From Sulfurivermis sp041678005 (GTDB taxonomy: Bacteria; Pseudomonadota; Gammaproteobacteria; Thiohalomonadales; Thiohalomonadaceae): a stretch of 64,000 nucleotides of DNA. The stretch lies in NCBI GenBank assembly GCA_041678005.1, contig JBAYOW010000007.1, positions 17,060-81,059 of the forward strand, given 5' to 3'. The number at the start of each line of letters is the position of its first letter. Position 1 is the stretch's first letter. The position numbers and the translations under genes are program-made. The notes below the pieces were generated by a model, which saw only the letters and a list, made by a program, of their open reading frames with translations, had not been told where the DNA came from and searched no databases. Below are positions 1 through 8,001 of this stretch, piece by piece.

Positions 1-1262
1 GTGTGATCACGCCCACCAAAGGCATCACCTATTTCAGGCAGACTATGGTTGGTAAGCTCTTTAGCCAGAGCCATTGCCATTTGTCGCGGTCTTGCAATCG
101 AACGGTTGCGACGTTTGGAAAGCAAATCAGCAACACGAATCTTATAGTATTCCGCCACAGTCTTTTTTATATTTTCTAAGGTTACCAGTTTTTCCTGTAA
201 AGCCAGCAGATCACTTAATGCATCTTTGGCGAAATCCAGGGTAATAAGCTGCGCAGTAAAATGGGCATTGGCAACGACACGTCTTAGCGCACCTTCTAGT
301 TCACGTATATTGGAGCGGATGTGCTTGGCGATAAAAAATGCGACTTCAGGCGGTAGCTTGGTGTTGGTTTGTTGTGCCTTGCTCATTAAAATTGCCACCC
401 TGGTTTCCAATTCAGGTGGTTCTATGGCAATGGTAAGTCCCCAGCCAAAACGTGATTTCAAACGCTCCTCCAGCCCTTCTACTTCTTTTGGATAGCGATC
501 GCAGGTAAGAATAACTTGTTGTTGATCTTCTAGTAAGGCATTGAAAGTATGAAAAAATTCTTCCTGGGAGCGCTCTTTGCCAGCAAAAAACTGAATATCG
601 TCGATCAGCAGCGCGTCAACAGAACGATAGTGACGCTTAAATTCGTTAATAGTATTGTGTTGCAGCGCCTTGACCATGTCTGCAACAAAGCGCTCGGAGT
701 GTAAATAAGTGATTTTTGCTCCGGGTTTTTGTTGCATGATCATATTGCCGATGGCATGCATTAGATGAGTTTTGCCCAGGCCCACGCCACCATAGAGAAA
801 CAGCGGATTGTAGGCAGTTCCAGGATTGAGCGCTACTTGTAACGAAGCAGCCTTGGCCAATTGGTTGGATTTGCCTTCGACAAAAGTTTCAAACGTATAT
901 TTGCTGTTGATATTAGAGCGATAGGCAATGTTGGGCGTAGCAGGCTCTGTAATGTTGTTTGCCTGGGGTTGATTTGTTGGTGCAGGCTGCCTGGTGGTTA
1001 GGCAGGGCTCGGGTTTTTGCCGACTGCCGATGTCGAAGCTGAGCTGTAATGTCTGGTTGTCGCTGGCTTGGCGTAGCAGGCGCAAGATTTGTTCACTGTA
1101 ATGAGCCTTGACCCAATCAAGTACAAATCTGTTGGGCGCGAGCAACCGCAAGCCTGTGCTGTCCTGCTCGGCATGCAGCGGGCGGATCCAGGTGTTGTAG
1201 TGTTGTGCAGACAACTCGTCTTCCAGGTGTGCAAGACAATGTTGCCATAAAGGGTCGTTCAC
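1..1262 (-). CDS. dnaA: Chromosomal replication initiator DnaA (3' end cut by window edge)
   Basis: DnaA is the AAA+ initiator that binds DnaA boxes at oriC, melts the duplex and loads DnaB. The visible 420 codons hold the N-terminal interaction domain (about residues 1-75), a Pro/Gln/Asn-rich linker, and the AAA+ core with Walker A GGVGLGKTH near residue 158 and Walker B LLIDDIQFF near 220. They also hold the start of the DNA-binding domain, which leaves the window inside the signature GDAFGGRDHT, so roughly the last 30 residues are missing. The start is the GTG at 1262 because it gives the expected N-terminus MNDPLWQHCLAHLE; no strong Shine-Dalgarno is visible. The gene is divergent from rpmH, the classic origin-proximal arrangement, and dnaN is expected just outside the window. 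Confidence 0.97.
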   Translation of the reverse strand, partial: MNDPLWQHCLAHLEDELSAQHYNTWIRPLHAEQDSTGLRLLAPNRFVLDWVKAHYSEQILRLLRQASDNQTLQLSFDIGSRQKPEPCLTTRQPAPTNQPQANNITEPATPNIAYRSNINSKYTFETFVEGKSNQLAKAASLQVALNPGTAYNPLFLYGGVGLGKTHLMHAIGNMIMQQKPGAKITYLHSERFVADMVKALQHNTINEFKRHYRSVDALLIDDIQFFAGKERSQEEFFHTFNALLEDQQQVILTCDRYPKEVEGLEERLKSRFGWGLTIAIEPPELETRVAILMSKAQQTNTKLPPEVAFFIAKHIRSNIRELEGALRRVVANAHFTAQLITLDFAKDALSDLLALQEKLVTLENIKKTVAEYYKIRVADLLSKRRNRSIARPRQMAMALAKELTNHSLPEIGDAFGGRDH

Positions 1263-1326
1263 GGGAGTGCTTGGCCTGGTCTGGATTGGGAAAATAGAAC
1301 AGGCAGTTTATACCGGGATGAAAAAG

Positions 1327-1335
1327 TTATCCACA
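1327..1335 (+). promoter_or_regulatory. Consensus DnaA box in the dnaA-rpmH intergenic region
   Basis: TTATCCACA matches the strict DnaA-box consensus. It is the only perfect copy I found in the 257-bp dnaA/rpmH spacer (1263-1519). It could serve dnaA autoregulation or be part of oriC, which in some gammaproteobacteria lies in this spacer. A full cluster of boxes is not evident, so the origin itself may lie on the dnaN side, outside the window. Confidence 0.7.
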
Positions 1336-1425
1336 TTGGTAGATTTGTGCGATTAAAATGTATATCTGAGCGGGGCTTTTCAGGTTTTGGTTAAGCTTGC
1401 AACTTAAGTATGATGAACACTGTTG

Positions 1426-1455
1426 TTGACAAGAATGCTGTATTTAAAGTATTTT
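1426..1455 (+). promoter_or_regulatory. Putative sigma70 promoter of rpmH-rnpA
   Basis: TTGACA at 1426-1431 is a perfect -35. With an 18-bp spacer the -10 would be TATTTT at 1450-1455 (4 of 6 matches). It lies 65 bp before rpmH in the only spacer available to drive the rpmH-rnpA-yidD-yidC genes. The -10 is weak, so the exact start site is uncertain. Confidence 0.5.
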
Positions 1456-1519
1456 TCTCCTTTTCCGTAGTCGCGTGTAGTGTCTGCGTCAATATCCTTT
1501 GTGTAAGTGAGTATTTATC

Positions 1520-1654
1520 ATGAAAAGAACTTTCCAGCCTAGCGTGTTGAAGAAGAAGCGCACGCACGGTTTTCGCGCACGCATGGCGACCAAGGGTGGC
1601 CGCAGGGTTCTTTCTGCCCGTCGTGCTAAAGGCCGCGCGCGTCTAGCCGTTTGA
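1520..1654 (+). CDS. rpmH: 50S ribosomal protein L34
   Basis: This 44-residue, very basic protein begins MKRTFQPSVLKKKRTHGFRA and ends in an Arg/Ala-rich tail, the universal L34 pattern. It is a structural component of the large ribosomal subunit that contacts 23S rRNA. It is too short for many ORF cut-offs but has full family length with no lesion. The next gene, rnpA, begins immediately after its stop codon, so the two are co-transcribed as in nearly all bacteria. Confidence 0.98.
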   Translation: MKRTFQPSVLKKKRTHGFRARMATKGGRRVLSARRAKGRARLAV

Positions 1655-2032
1655 TTGATCTGCGTCTTGTGCGGCGCCCATCAGTTTCCTCGCAGCCACC
1701 GGCTTCTGCAACCAGAGGAATTTCAGCGAATATTCAAACGGGCAGAGTGTCGTGTCGCCGGGCACGGCTTCGTCTTGCTTGCTGTAAGTAATGAGCTGGG
1801 GCATCCTCGTTTGGGGGTGGCGCTTGCCAAGCGAGTTGTGCGGCTTGCTGTACAACGCAATCGTATCCGCCGCCAGTTACGCGAAAGCTTCCGCTTGCAT
1901 CAACATCAGCTCGCTGGTGTGGATGTATTGGTGTTAGCGCGAGCAGGTGTGGATAGTATTCCATCCCGGGAGTTGCGAGCAGCTATCGACAAGAGCTGGG
2001 CAGAATTGGCAAGGCGATGCAAAAAATCCTGA
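1655..2032 (+). CDS. rnpA: Ribonuclease P protein component
   Basis: This is the basic protein subunit of RNase P, which helps the catalytic RNA recognise the 5' leader of pre-tRNAs. The family pattern is visible: an N-terminal FPRSHRLL, the central HPRLGVALAKRVV, and the RNA-binding motif QRNRIRRQLRESFR around residues 66-79. The longest frame starts at a TTG directly abutting the rpmH stop and gives 125 aa; the true start could be a few codons further in (another TTG at 1667). The 3' end overlaps yidD by 16 bp, implying translational coupling. Confidence 0.94.
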   Translation: MICVLCGAHQFPRSHRLLQPEEFQRIFKRAECRVAGHGFVLLAVSNELGHPRLGVALAKRVVRLAVQRNRIRRQLRESFRLHQHQLAGVDVLVLARAGVDSIPSRELRAAIDKSWAELARRCKKS

Positions 2033-2238
2033 TTCTCCTCATTGGTTTCTATCGTTACTTCATCAGCCCTTTGTTGGGTAGTAATTGTCGTTTCCATCCT
2101 TCCTGTTCCTGCTATGCCCATCAGGCCATCGAGAGGTTTGGTGCCTTGCGGGGTAGCTGGTTAGCCGTGCGTCGTCTCGGGCGCTGCCATCCCTGGCATG
2201 CAGGCGGCCTTGATTTAGTACCTGAAAAGAAAGATTAA
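2017..2238 (+). CDS. yidD: Membrane protein insertion efficiency factor YidD
   Basis: This is a 73-residue YidD family protein, an amphipathic inner-membrane-associated factor that assists YidC-dependent insertion. The diagnostic pattern is present: IGFYRYFISPLLG, then CRFHPSCSCYAHQAIERFG, and RLGRCHPWHAGGLDLVP. It overlaps the end of rnpA and is followed 2 bp later by yidC, the conserved rnpA-yidD-yidC order. Confidence 0.96.
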   Translation: MQKILILLIGFYRYFISPLLGSNCRFHPSCSCYAHQAIERFGALRGSWLAVRRLGRCHPWHAGGLDLVPEKKD

Positions 2239-2240
2239 TT

Positions 2241-3875
2241 ATGGATTTCCAGCGCTTATTGCTTGTTGTTGCACTTTCCTTTGTTTTGTTGATGCTCTAT
2301 CAGGCATGGCTAAAAGACTATGGTCCGCAGCCGCCTGCGCCTGAAATTATCCTGGAAACAAAGAACGAACTCGCCAAGGATTTGCCCACCCATTCGGCGG
2401 TGGTCGATGCAATCCCTGATGCCTCGTCGCAGGGGTTGTCTTCAGCCAAGCGCGTACGGGTTTATACAGATACCTATCAGATTGAAATAGATACTCAGGG
2501 CGGTGATTTGCGTCAGGCCTATCTTGTCAAATACCCCGTCTCATTAGCTAAAAAAGATGAGCCAACACGTTTGCTGGATGACAGCAAGGAGCTGCTGCAT
2601 ATCGCTCAATCAGGTCTGCGGCCAGGCAGTGGTAACACAGCTGTGCAGACGCCGGATCACTATGCTATTTATCAGGCCGAGCAGGATGAATACCACCTTG
2701 CCGAAGGGCAGGATGAGCTAGAGGTACGGCTACACTGGCAAGATGAACATGGTGTGCGTGTAGAAAAAACCTATACTTTTCATCGCAGTGAATACGTGGT
2801 GGATGTGGTTTTTCGTATACATAACCAGAGCGAGCAGCCTTGGTCGGCGCATGCCTATTATCAGTTGCAGCGTGAACGACCCAGTAAAGGCCGTAGCGCC
2901 TTTGGTATTTACACTTATACTGGTGGCGTGATCCATGCAGAAGAGTTGAAATACGAGAAGATAGATTTCGATGATATGGAAAAAAACGCCCTCAACAAGA
3001 CCTTGACTGGTGGTTGGGCGGCGATGATTCAACATTATTTTGTTAGTGCCTGGGTTCCCCAGCAGCAGGTACAGCACGATTACTACAGTATGGCTCCGGG
3101 CAATAATCGTTTTACCCTGGGGATGATAGATCAGGGACAACAAATTGCGCCCGGTGGTGAAGGACAATTCGAGGCCAGGCTTTATATTGGCCCCAAGCTG
3201 CAGGACAAGATGAGCGAGATCGCTGACGGTCTGGCGCTAACGGTTGATTACGGCAAACTGACTATTATTTCCGATCCTATTTTCTGGCTGCTCAAACAAA
3301 TCCACAAGATAGTAAATAACTGGGGCTGGTCGATTATTATTCTGACTATGCTCATCAAGCTGGCCTTTTATAAACTCTCCGCCACCAGCTATAAGTCGAT
3401 GGCCCACATGCGCAAGATGAGCCCACGCATGCAGGCGCTGAAGGAGCGTTATGGAGACGATCGTACAAAGTTAAATGAAGCGATGATGAAGCTTTACAAG
3501 GAAGAAAAGATCAATCCACTTGGCGGCTGTCTGCCGATCCTGGTGCAAATCCCTGTATTCATCGCCCTGTATTGGGTTTTGCTGGAGAGCGTGGAGCTGC
3601 GACAAGCGCCGTGGATTTTCTGGATCAAGGATTTGTCTGCCATGGATCCGTATTACATTCTGCCTATTCTGATGGGCGCGAGTATGCTGATCCAGCATCG
3701 ACTTAATCCCGCGCCAATGGATCCTATCCAGGCCAAAGTAATGATGGCCTTGCCCATCGTCTTTACCTTTTTCTTTGCCTTCTTCCCATCAGGTCTGGTG
3801 TTGTACTGGGTGGTTAACAATGTCCTGTCTGTAGCGCAGCAATGGTACATCACCCGGTTTGTGGTGAAGGCTTGA
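2241..3875 (+). CDS. yidC: Membrane protein insertase YidC
   Basis: YidC inserts and folds inner-membrane proteins, alone or with SecYEG. The 544-aa length is usual for gram-negative YidC. An N-terminal membrane segment (about 6-22) is followed by the periplasmic beta-sandwich domain and then, from about residue 350, the conserved five-helix core. In the core one sees WGWSIIILTMLIK, the cytoplasmic coiled hairpin (MRKMSPRMQALKERYGDD), GGCLPILVQIPVFIALYWVL, and a final FPSGLVLYWVVNN segment. It starts 2 bp after yidD. The last 34 bases overlap an upstream extension of the mnmE frame, but the preferred mnmE start lies beyond the yidC stop. Confidence 0.98.
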   Translation: MDFQRLLLVVALSFVLLMLYQAWLKDYGPQPPAPEIILETKNELAKDLPTHSAVVDAIPDASSQGLSSAKRVRVYTDTYQIEIDTQGGDLRQAYLVKYPVSLAKKDEPTRLLDDSKELLHIAQSGLRPGSGNTAVQTPDHYAIYQAEQDEYHLAEGQDELEVRLHWQDEHGVRVEKTYTFHRSEYVVDVVFRIHNQSEQPWSAHAYYQLQRERPSKGRSAFGIYTYTGGVIHAEELKYEKIDFDDMEKNALNKTLTGGWAAMIQHYFVSAWVPQQQVQHDYYSMAPGNNRFTLGMIDQGQQIAPGGEGQFEARLYIGPKLQDKMSEIADGLALTVDYGKLTIISDPIFWLLKQIHKIVNNWGWSIIILTMLIKLAFYKLSATSYKSMAHMRKMSPRMQALKERYGDDRTKLNEAMMKLYKEEKINPLGGCLPILVQIPVFIALYWVLLESVELRQAPWIFWIKDLSAMDPYYILPILMGASMLIQHRLNPAPMDPIQAKVMMALPIVFTFFFAFFPSGLVLYWVVNNVLSVAQQWYITRFVVKA

Positions 3876-3937
3876 GTCGCAAGAGTGGGCGGCCCGTGCG
3901 TGAAAACCAGTTTATCGAGGCGTTAGCGGATAACAGC

Positions 3938-5281
3938 GTGATAACTGAGACCATTGCTGCCCTGGCGACACCGCCTGGACGTGGCGGGGTAGGCATAATA
4001 CGTATATCTGGCCCTTTGGCAGTCAAAATTGCCGAGCAGATGTTGGGTCATTGCTCGCAGCCACGCCAGGCTGAATATTTATCATTTCATGATTCAAATG
4101 GCCAGACCCTGGATCAGGGTCTGGCACTATATTTTCCTGCGCCCAACTCATTTACCGGTGAAGACGTACTGGAACTGCAGGGCCATGGCGGTCCCGTAGT
4201 TATGGATATGCTGTTAAATAGCGTCTTGCAACTGGGTGCACGGCAGGCCCGGCCAGGTGAATTTTCTCAACGCGCATTTCTTAATGGCAAGCTGGATCTG
4301 GCCCAGGCCGAGGCCATTGCCGACCTCATTGACAGCACTTCAAGCCAGGCCGCTCGCAATGCCCTGCGTTCTTTGCAGGGCGAATTTTCCAGGTATGTGA
4401 CGGCACTTACGGAAGAACTGATCAAGCTGCGCCTGTATGTGGAGGCGGCAATAGATTTTCCCGAAGAAGAGCTGGATTTTCTAAGTGACGGCCATGTGAG
4501 TGACCACTTACAAACCATACAGGGCAGTTTGCAACAGGTACAGGCCACAGCTCAGCAAGGCAGTTTGTTGTTAGAAGGCATGCATGTCGTGCTGGTGGGC
4601 CAGCCAAATGTTGGCAAATCCAGTTTGCTCAATGCCCTTGCTGGGCGAGATAGTGCGATTGTTACCGAGATCCCCGGTACTACCCGTGATGTCTTGCGTG
4701 AACAGATCCATATTGATGGCATGCCTTTACATATAATTGACACCGCCGGTCTGCGCACTAGTGAGGATGCCATTGAACAGGAAGGTATACGCCGCGCCTG
4801 GCTTGAGATTGAGCGTGCTGATCGCGTGCTGTTACTGCTTGATGATCGCTTGGGTTTGGCCGATGCCGAAAGAAAGATTCTGAGCCAGCTGCCCAAACAG
4901 CTACCGATCACTTTTATCCACAACAAAATAGATTTAAGCAATCGCCAGAGTGGGCAAGAAGTGCGTGCAGGACAGATACATATTTTTCTGTCTGCCTATT
5001 CTGGCGATGGACTGAACTTGTTGCGTGAACACCTCAAGCAAAGCATGGGTTATCAGGTCAGCAATGAAGGCATATTCAGTGCGCGTCGTCGGCACCTAAA
5101 GGCCCTGGAACAGGCAGCCGCACACTTACAGGCGGCTGAGATACAACTAGGTCATGGAGCTGGCGAGCTACTTGCCGAAGAACTGCAACAGGCACAACTG
5201 GCCTTGGACGAGATAACAGGCAAATTCACTGCCGACGACCTGTTGGGGCGCATTTTCTCCAGCTTTTGCATTGGAAAATAA
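3938..5281 (+). CDS. mnmE: tRNA uridine-34 5-carboxymethylaminomethyl modification GTPase MnmE
   Basis: MnmE works with MnmG to build the cmnm5 group at U34 of tRNAs reading split codon boxes. The start is taken as GTG 3938, because the family N-terminus (ETIAALATPPGRGGVGIIRISG) follows directly and the resulting 447 aa is near the usual 450; the frame stays open upstream to 3842. Domains are the N-terminal folate-binding domain, helical domain, an inserted Ras-like G domain (G1 GQPNVGKSS near 221, G3 DTAG near 268), and the C-terminal FCIGK with the conserved catalytic Cys. Its partner mnmG is in this window but about 14 kb away (19025). Confidence 0.96.
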   Translation: MITETIAALATPPGRGGVGIIRISGPLAVKIAEQMLGHCSQPRQAEYLSFHDSNGQTLDQGLALYFPAPNSFTGEDVLELQGHGGPVVMDMLLNSVLQLGARQARPGEFSQRAFLNGKLDLAQAEAIADLIDSTSSQAARNALRSLQGEFSRYVTALTEELIKLRLYVEAAIDFPEEELDFLSDGHVSDHLQTIQGSLQQVQATAQQGSLLLEGMHVVLVGQPNVGKSSLLNALAGRDSAIVTEIPGTTRDVLREQIHIDGMPLHIIDTAGLRTSEDAIEQEGIRRAWLEIERADRVLLLLDDRLGLADAERKILSQLPKQLPITFIHNKIDLSNRQSGQEVRAGQIHIFLSAYSGDGLNLLREHLKQSMGYQVSNEGIFSARRRHLKALEQAAAHLQAAEIQLGHGAGELLAEELQQAQLALDEITGKFTADDLLGRIFSSFCIGK

Positions 5282-5326
5282 TAACCAACATATTTTGCCA
5301 GGAATGCAGGTGCCCAGTTGGAGCAG

Positions 5327-5734
5327 CTATGTCTGGCTATCGGCGAGCAGCGGGTAGTGGCCATCCTTGTCATGAACCTCACGCCCGGTCAGTGGTGGGT
5401 TGAAGACACAAATCAGACGCATGTCTTCACTGCCGCCACGCAGATAATGCCGGTCGTGCTTGTTCAATAAATACATCGTGCCATTGCTGATCGGATAAAC
5501 ACGGTCTTGCGCAAGATCATGGATCTCGCCATTGCCGCCGACGCAATACACCGCCTCGATGTGCTTGTCGTAATGAATGTAGGTTTCCGTGCCAGCGCGA
5601 ATAATGGTTTCGTGAAAAGAAAAACCGGCTGCATCATTGGCCAGCACCAGACGGCGACTGACCCAGTTGCCATTTTCAGCCTCTACCTCGCGTTCGGTTT
5701 GCAGGATATCTGTCTGTAACTGACGCACAATCAT
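5327..5734 (-). CDS. ectC: L-ectoine synthase
   Basis: EctC closes the ring of N-gamma-acetyl-2,4-diaminobutyrate to give ectoine, the last step of this compatible-solute pathway. The 135-aa protein has the cupin-type features of the family: MIVRQLQTDILQTEREV at the N-terminus, the metal/substrate region with FSFHETIIRAGTETYIHYDKHIEAVYCV split around conserved Glu/Tyr/His, and NKHDRHYLRGG, RLICVFNPPLTGREVHD near the C-terminus. It is the promoter-distal gene of the ectABC unit, 92 bp after ectB, and converges on mnmE. No aspartokinase (ask) or ectD follows it. Confidence 0.96.
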   Translation of the reverse strand: MIVRQLQTDILQTEREVEAENGNWVSRRLVLANDAAGFSFHETIIRAGTETYIHYDKHIEAVYCVGGNGEIHDLAQDRVYPISNGTMYLLNKHDRHYLRGGSEDMRLICVFNPPLTGREVHDKDGHYPLLADSQT

Positions 5735-5826
5735 GTCAATTGGTCTCTAAAGGTGTTGTTACGATTGGCACGTCGCGCTTCTCGGCACATCTCGTTGAAT
5801 GCTTTGCTTGTTTTGTGTCCTTGGAT

Positions 5827-7146
5827 TCAGGCACTTGCCCGCGTAATTTTTGCTGACGACAAAGTTGCTGAGCGTGTAGCTTGTTGCTGAATTTCGATGG
5901 CGGCAGCAACCGCCTCGTCCAGCCGTTGCAGCCCTGTTTCCAGTTCTTCATCGCTGATGGTGAGCGGTGCGAGAAATTTTAACACTTGATTGTTGGCACC
6001 CGCTGTTTCGGCCAGCAGACCACGCTTGAAGGACTGTTGTGAAATCTCGCTACACAAGCCAGGAATAGAGGACTGCAGGCCCAAAATCATGCCCAGGCCA
6101 CGCACATGATCCAGCTGGTCGGGATAGCGCTGCACCAGTGCTTGCAGGCGCTTTTTCACCAAGCTGCTTTTGCTGCGGATAGTCTGGGCAAACTCATCGT
6201 TCAGCCAATATGACAAGACTGTGGCGCCAGCGATAAAGGCCAGACTGTTGCCACGGAATGTGCCTGTATGTTCGCCAGGCGACCATTGATCGAGCTCAGG
6301 CCGCATCAGCACAATAGCCATTGGCAGGCCAGTGCCGATGGATTTGGACAGTGTGATGATGTCAGGTTTGATGCCGGCGCGCTCGAAGCTGAAGAAATGA
6401 CCAGTGCGACCATTGCCGACCTGGATGTCGTCGATAATCAGCAGGATATCCAGGTCGCGACACATGCGCTCAAGTTTTTGCAGCCAGGCAATGGAGGCAA
6501 CATTAATACCGCCTTCGCCCTGGATGGTTTCAACGATGATGCCAGCGGGCAGCTCATGCCCTGAACTGAGATCTTCGTAATAGCGGCGCATCATGTCGAT
6601 GCTGTCGAATTGGTCATTTTTATTGAAATAGCCATCAAATGGCATCTTGCTGACATTTAGTGGCACGCCATAATTATCATCGTGATAAAACTCATTGCCG
6701 GTGACGGCGAGCGCGCCCAGCGTATGGCCATGATAGGCATTGGTGAAGGCCACAATCCTGGAACGTTGCTTGACTTTACGTGCCAGTTTCAGCGCGGTTT
6801 CCACGGCATTGGTGCCAGTGGGGCCGACAAACTGAATGTTGTAATCTAGCTGGCGCGGTTTCAGGATGATCTGCTGAAATTGTTCGATGAAGTTGTATTT
6901 GGCATCAGTTGCCTGATCGAGGGCGTTGATCACGCCATCGCGCTCGATGAAATCGATCAATGCCTTCTTCACTGCCGGATTATTGTGACCATAGTTCAGT
7001 GAGCCGGCTCCACCAAAGAAGTCGATATAGTCCTTGCCCTGTTGATCCCAAACAGTAGCATTTTTGGCACGAACGAAGATGGTTGGAAATGAGCGAATAT
7101 AACTGCGTACATTGGATTCATAACGGGCAAATAATTCAATATTCAT
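5827..7146 (-). CDS. ectB: Diaminobutyrate--2-oxoglutarate aminotransferase
   Basis: EctB is a PLP-dependent class III aminotransferase that converts aspartate semialdehyde to L-2,4-diaminobutyrate, the first committed ectoine step. The start is ATG 7146: it gives MNIELFARYESNVRSYIRSF, matching the family N-terminus, and has the Shine-Dalgarno AAGGA about 9 nt upstream, whereas the frame stays open for 41 more codons. The 439-aa product shows GPTGTNAVETALK, the YHGHTLGALA loop, IIDDIQVGNGRTG, and the PLP lysine in TLSKSIGTGLPMA. It lies between the ectA remnant and ectC on the same strand. Confidence 0.96.
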   Translation of the reverse strand: MNIELFARYESNVRSYIRSFPTIFVRAKNATVWDQQGKDYIDFFGGAGSLNYGHNNPAVKKALIDFIERDGVINALDQATDAKYNFIEQFQQIILKPRQLDYNIQFVGPTGTNAVETALKLARKVKQRSRIVAFTNAYHGHTLGALAVTGNEFYHDDNYGVPLNVSKMPFDGYFNKNDQFDSIDMMRRYYEDLSSGHELPAGIIVETIQGEGGINVASIAWLQKLERMCRDLDILLIIDDIQVGNGRTGHFFSFERAGIKPDIITLSKSIGTGLPMAIVLMRPELDQWSPGEHTGTFRGNSLAFIAGATVLSYWLNDEFAQTIRSKSSLVKKRLQALVQRYPDQLDHVRGLGMILGLQSSIPGLCSEISQQSFKRGLLAETAGANNQVLKFLAPLTISDEELETGLQRLDEAVAAAIEIQQQATRSATLSSAKITRASA

Positions 7147-7204
7147 AAAAGTGTTCCTTGTTTTTTTAAAACTAAAGTAAGACGAAAAGAATGAAGAGCG
7201 CCGT

Positions 7205-7697
7205 TCAACCAGGCAGAGGTTCTTGCAGCTTGATGCTGTAGAGATCTTCAGCGGCATGAGCACCATCAAGCTGTTCTGCTGAGAGGTATGGCTGGCGAAT
7301 AAGGACGCTTGAGCAGTGCCGCCAGATGTCGAAACAAGCTCAGTGAGGCTGTGTTGTTACTGGTGATGGTGCAGTCGATACGCTGAATATCGGTCATGAA
7401 TGGACGTTGCAGCAAGGCCTTGAGTAAACCAGAGCCTATGCCCTGGCCGCGCGCGGCGGGTGCAACAGCAATCTGCCAGATGAAAAGATGGTGTGGATCA
7501 TTGGGTGGGCGGTAGGCAGTAACAAAGCCCAGCAGTGTCCCGTCGGCAGACTCTGCCAACACTACGGTGTCGCGAAAATGATCAGCCAGTAGGTAGTAAA
7601 GATAGGCCGAATTGATATCCAGCGTCCCTGCAGCCAACACCATTTTGTGAATACGCTGGCCATCATCCAGCTGTGGTTTTCGATATATTAAAGACAT
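7205..7697 (-). pseudogene. ectA: L-2,4-diaminobutyrate N-gamma-acetyltransferase EctA, frameshifted near 3' end
   Basis: EctA is a GNAT acetyltransferase that acetylates diaminobutyrate. From ATG 7697 the frame reads well as EctA for 132 codons: RKPQLDDG, DINSAYLYYLLADHF, IWQIAVAPAARGQGIG (acetyl-CoA loop) and ITSNNTASLSLFRHLA. It then leaves frame near 7301-7304 and stops at 7266. The expected C-terminus is intact in another frame: IRQPYLSAEQLDGAHAAEDL and on to a TGA at 7205-7207. The lesion equals a 2-nt deletion or a 1-nt insertion; a 2-nt loss restores about 164 aa with family spacing. The shift is either real, leaving EctA without its last ~31 residues, or an assembly error. Confidence 0.85.
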
Positions 7698-8001
7698 GAT
7701 TTGGTTTCGCGCAGGGTATAAGCATATACCGCTCGCGTTTGCTCAAATGTGTTTTTACCCTAACGCAGGCAGATCATGATTGCAATTCCAGTTTGTGCAG
7801 AAGGGGTCTGTGCCTTGGCCATGGAGAAGGGGGGCATGGAAGTTTTTTATAACATTGAGATTGTGCAAAAACCTTTGTAGTTTAGATAGTTAGCGCTTTG
7901 TTGAAGAGCGCGTAAAAGATAGTAGATCAGTTGAATTATGTAGGGGAATCAAGCAAAAAAATATTTTTCGTGAATAGCGATTATGTCATGCGATATGTTG
8001 A
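7698..8001. other. ectA-tgpA intergenic spacer
   Basis: This 304-bp non-coding spacer separates the minus-strand tgpA-like gene from ectA. Apart from the palindrome at 7715-7730 it holds an A/T tract (around 7957-7978) that could weakly terminate the upstream operon and a short inverted repeat with GCGCT/AGCGC arms. I could not fix a convincing -35/-10 pair for ectA. Confidence 0.5.
7715..7730. promoter_or_regulatory. Perfect inverted repeat upstream of ectA, possible operator
   Basis: GGTATA-AGCA-TATACC is a perfect 6+6 palindrome 18 bp before the ectA start. It has the size and position of a MarR-type operator; EctR-family MarR regulators control ectABC in several halophilic methylotrophs. 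No regulator gene lies next to this ectABC, so the role is inferred from position only. Confidence 0.4.
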
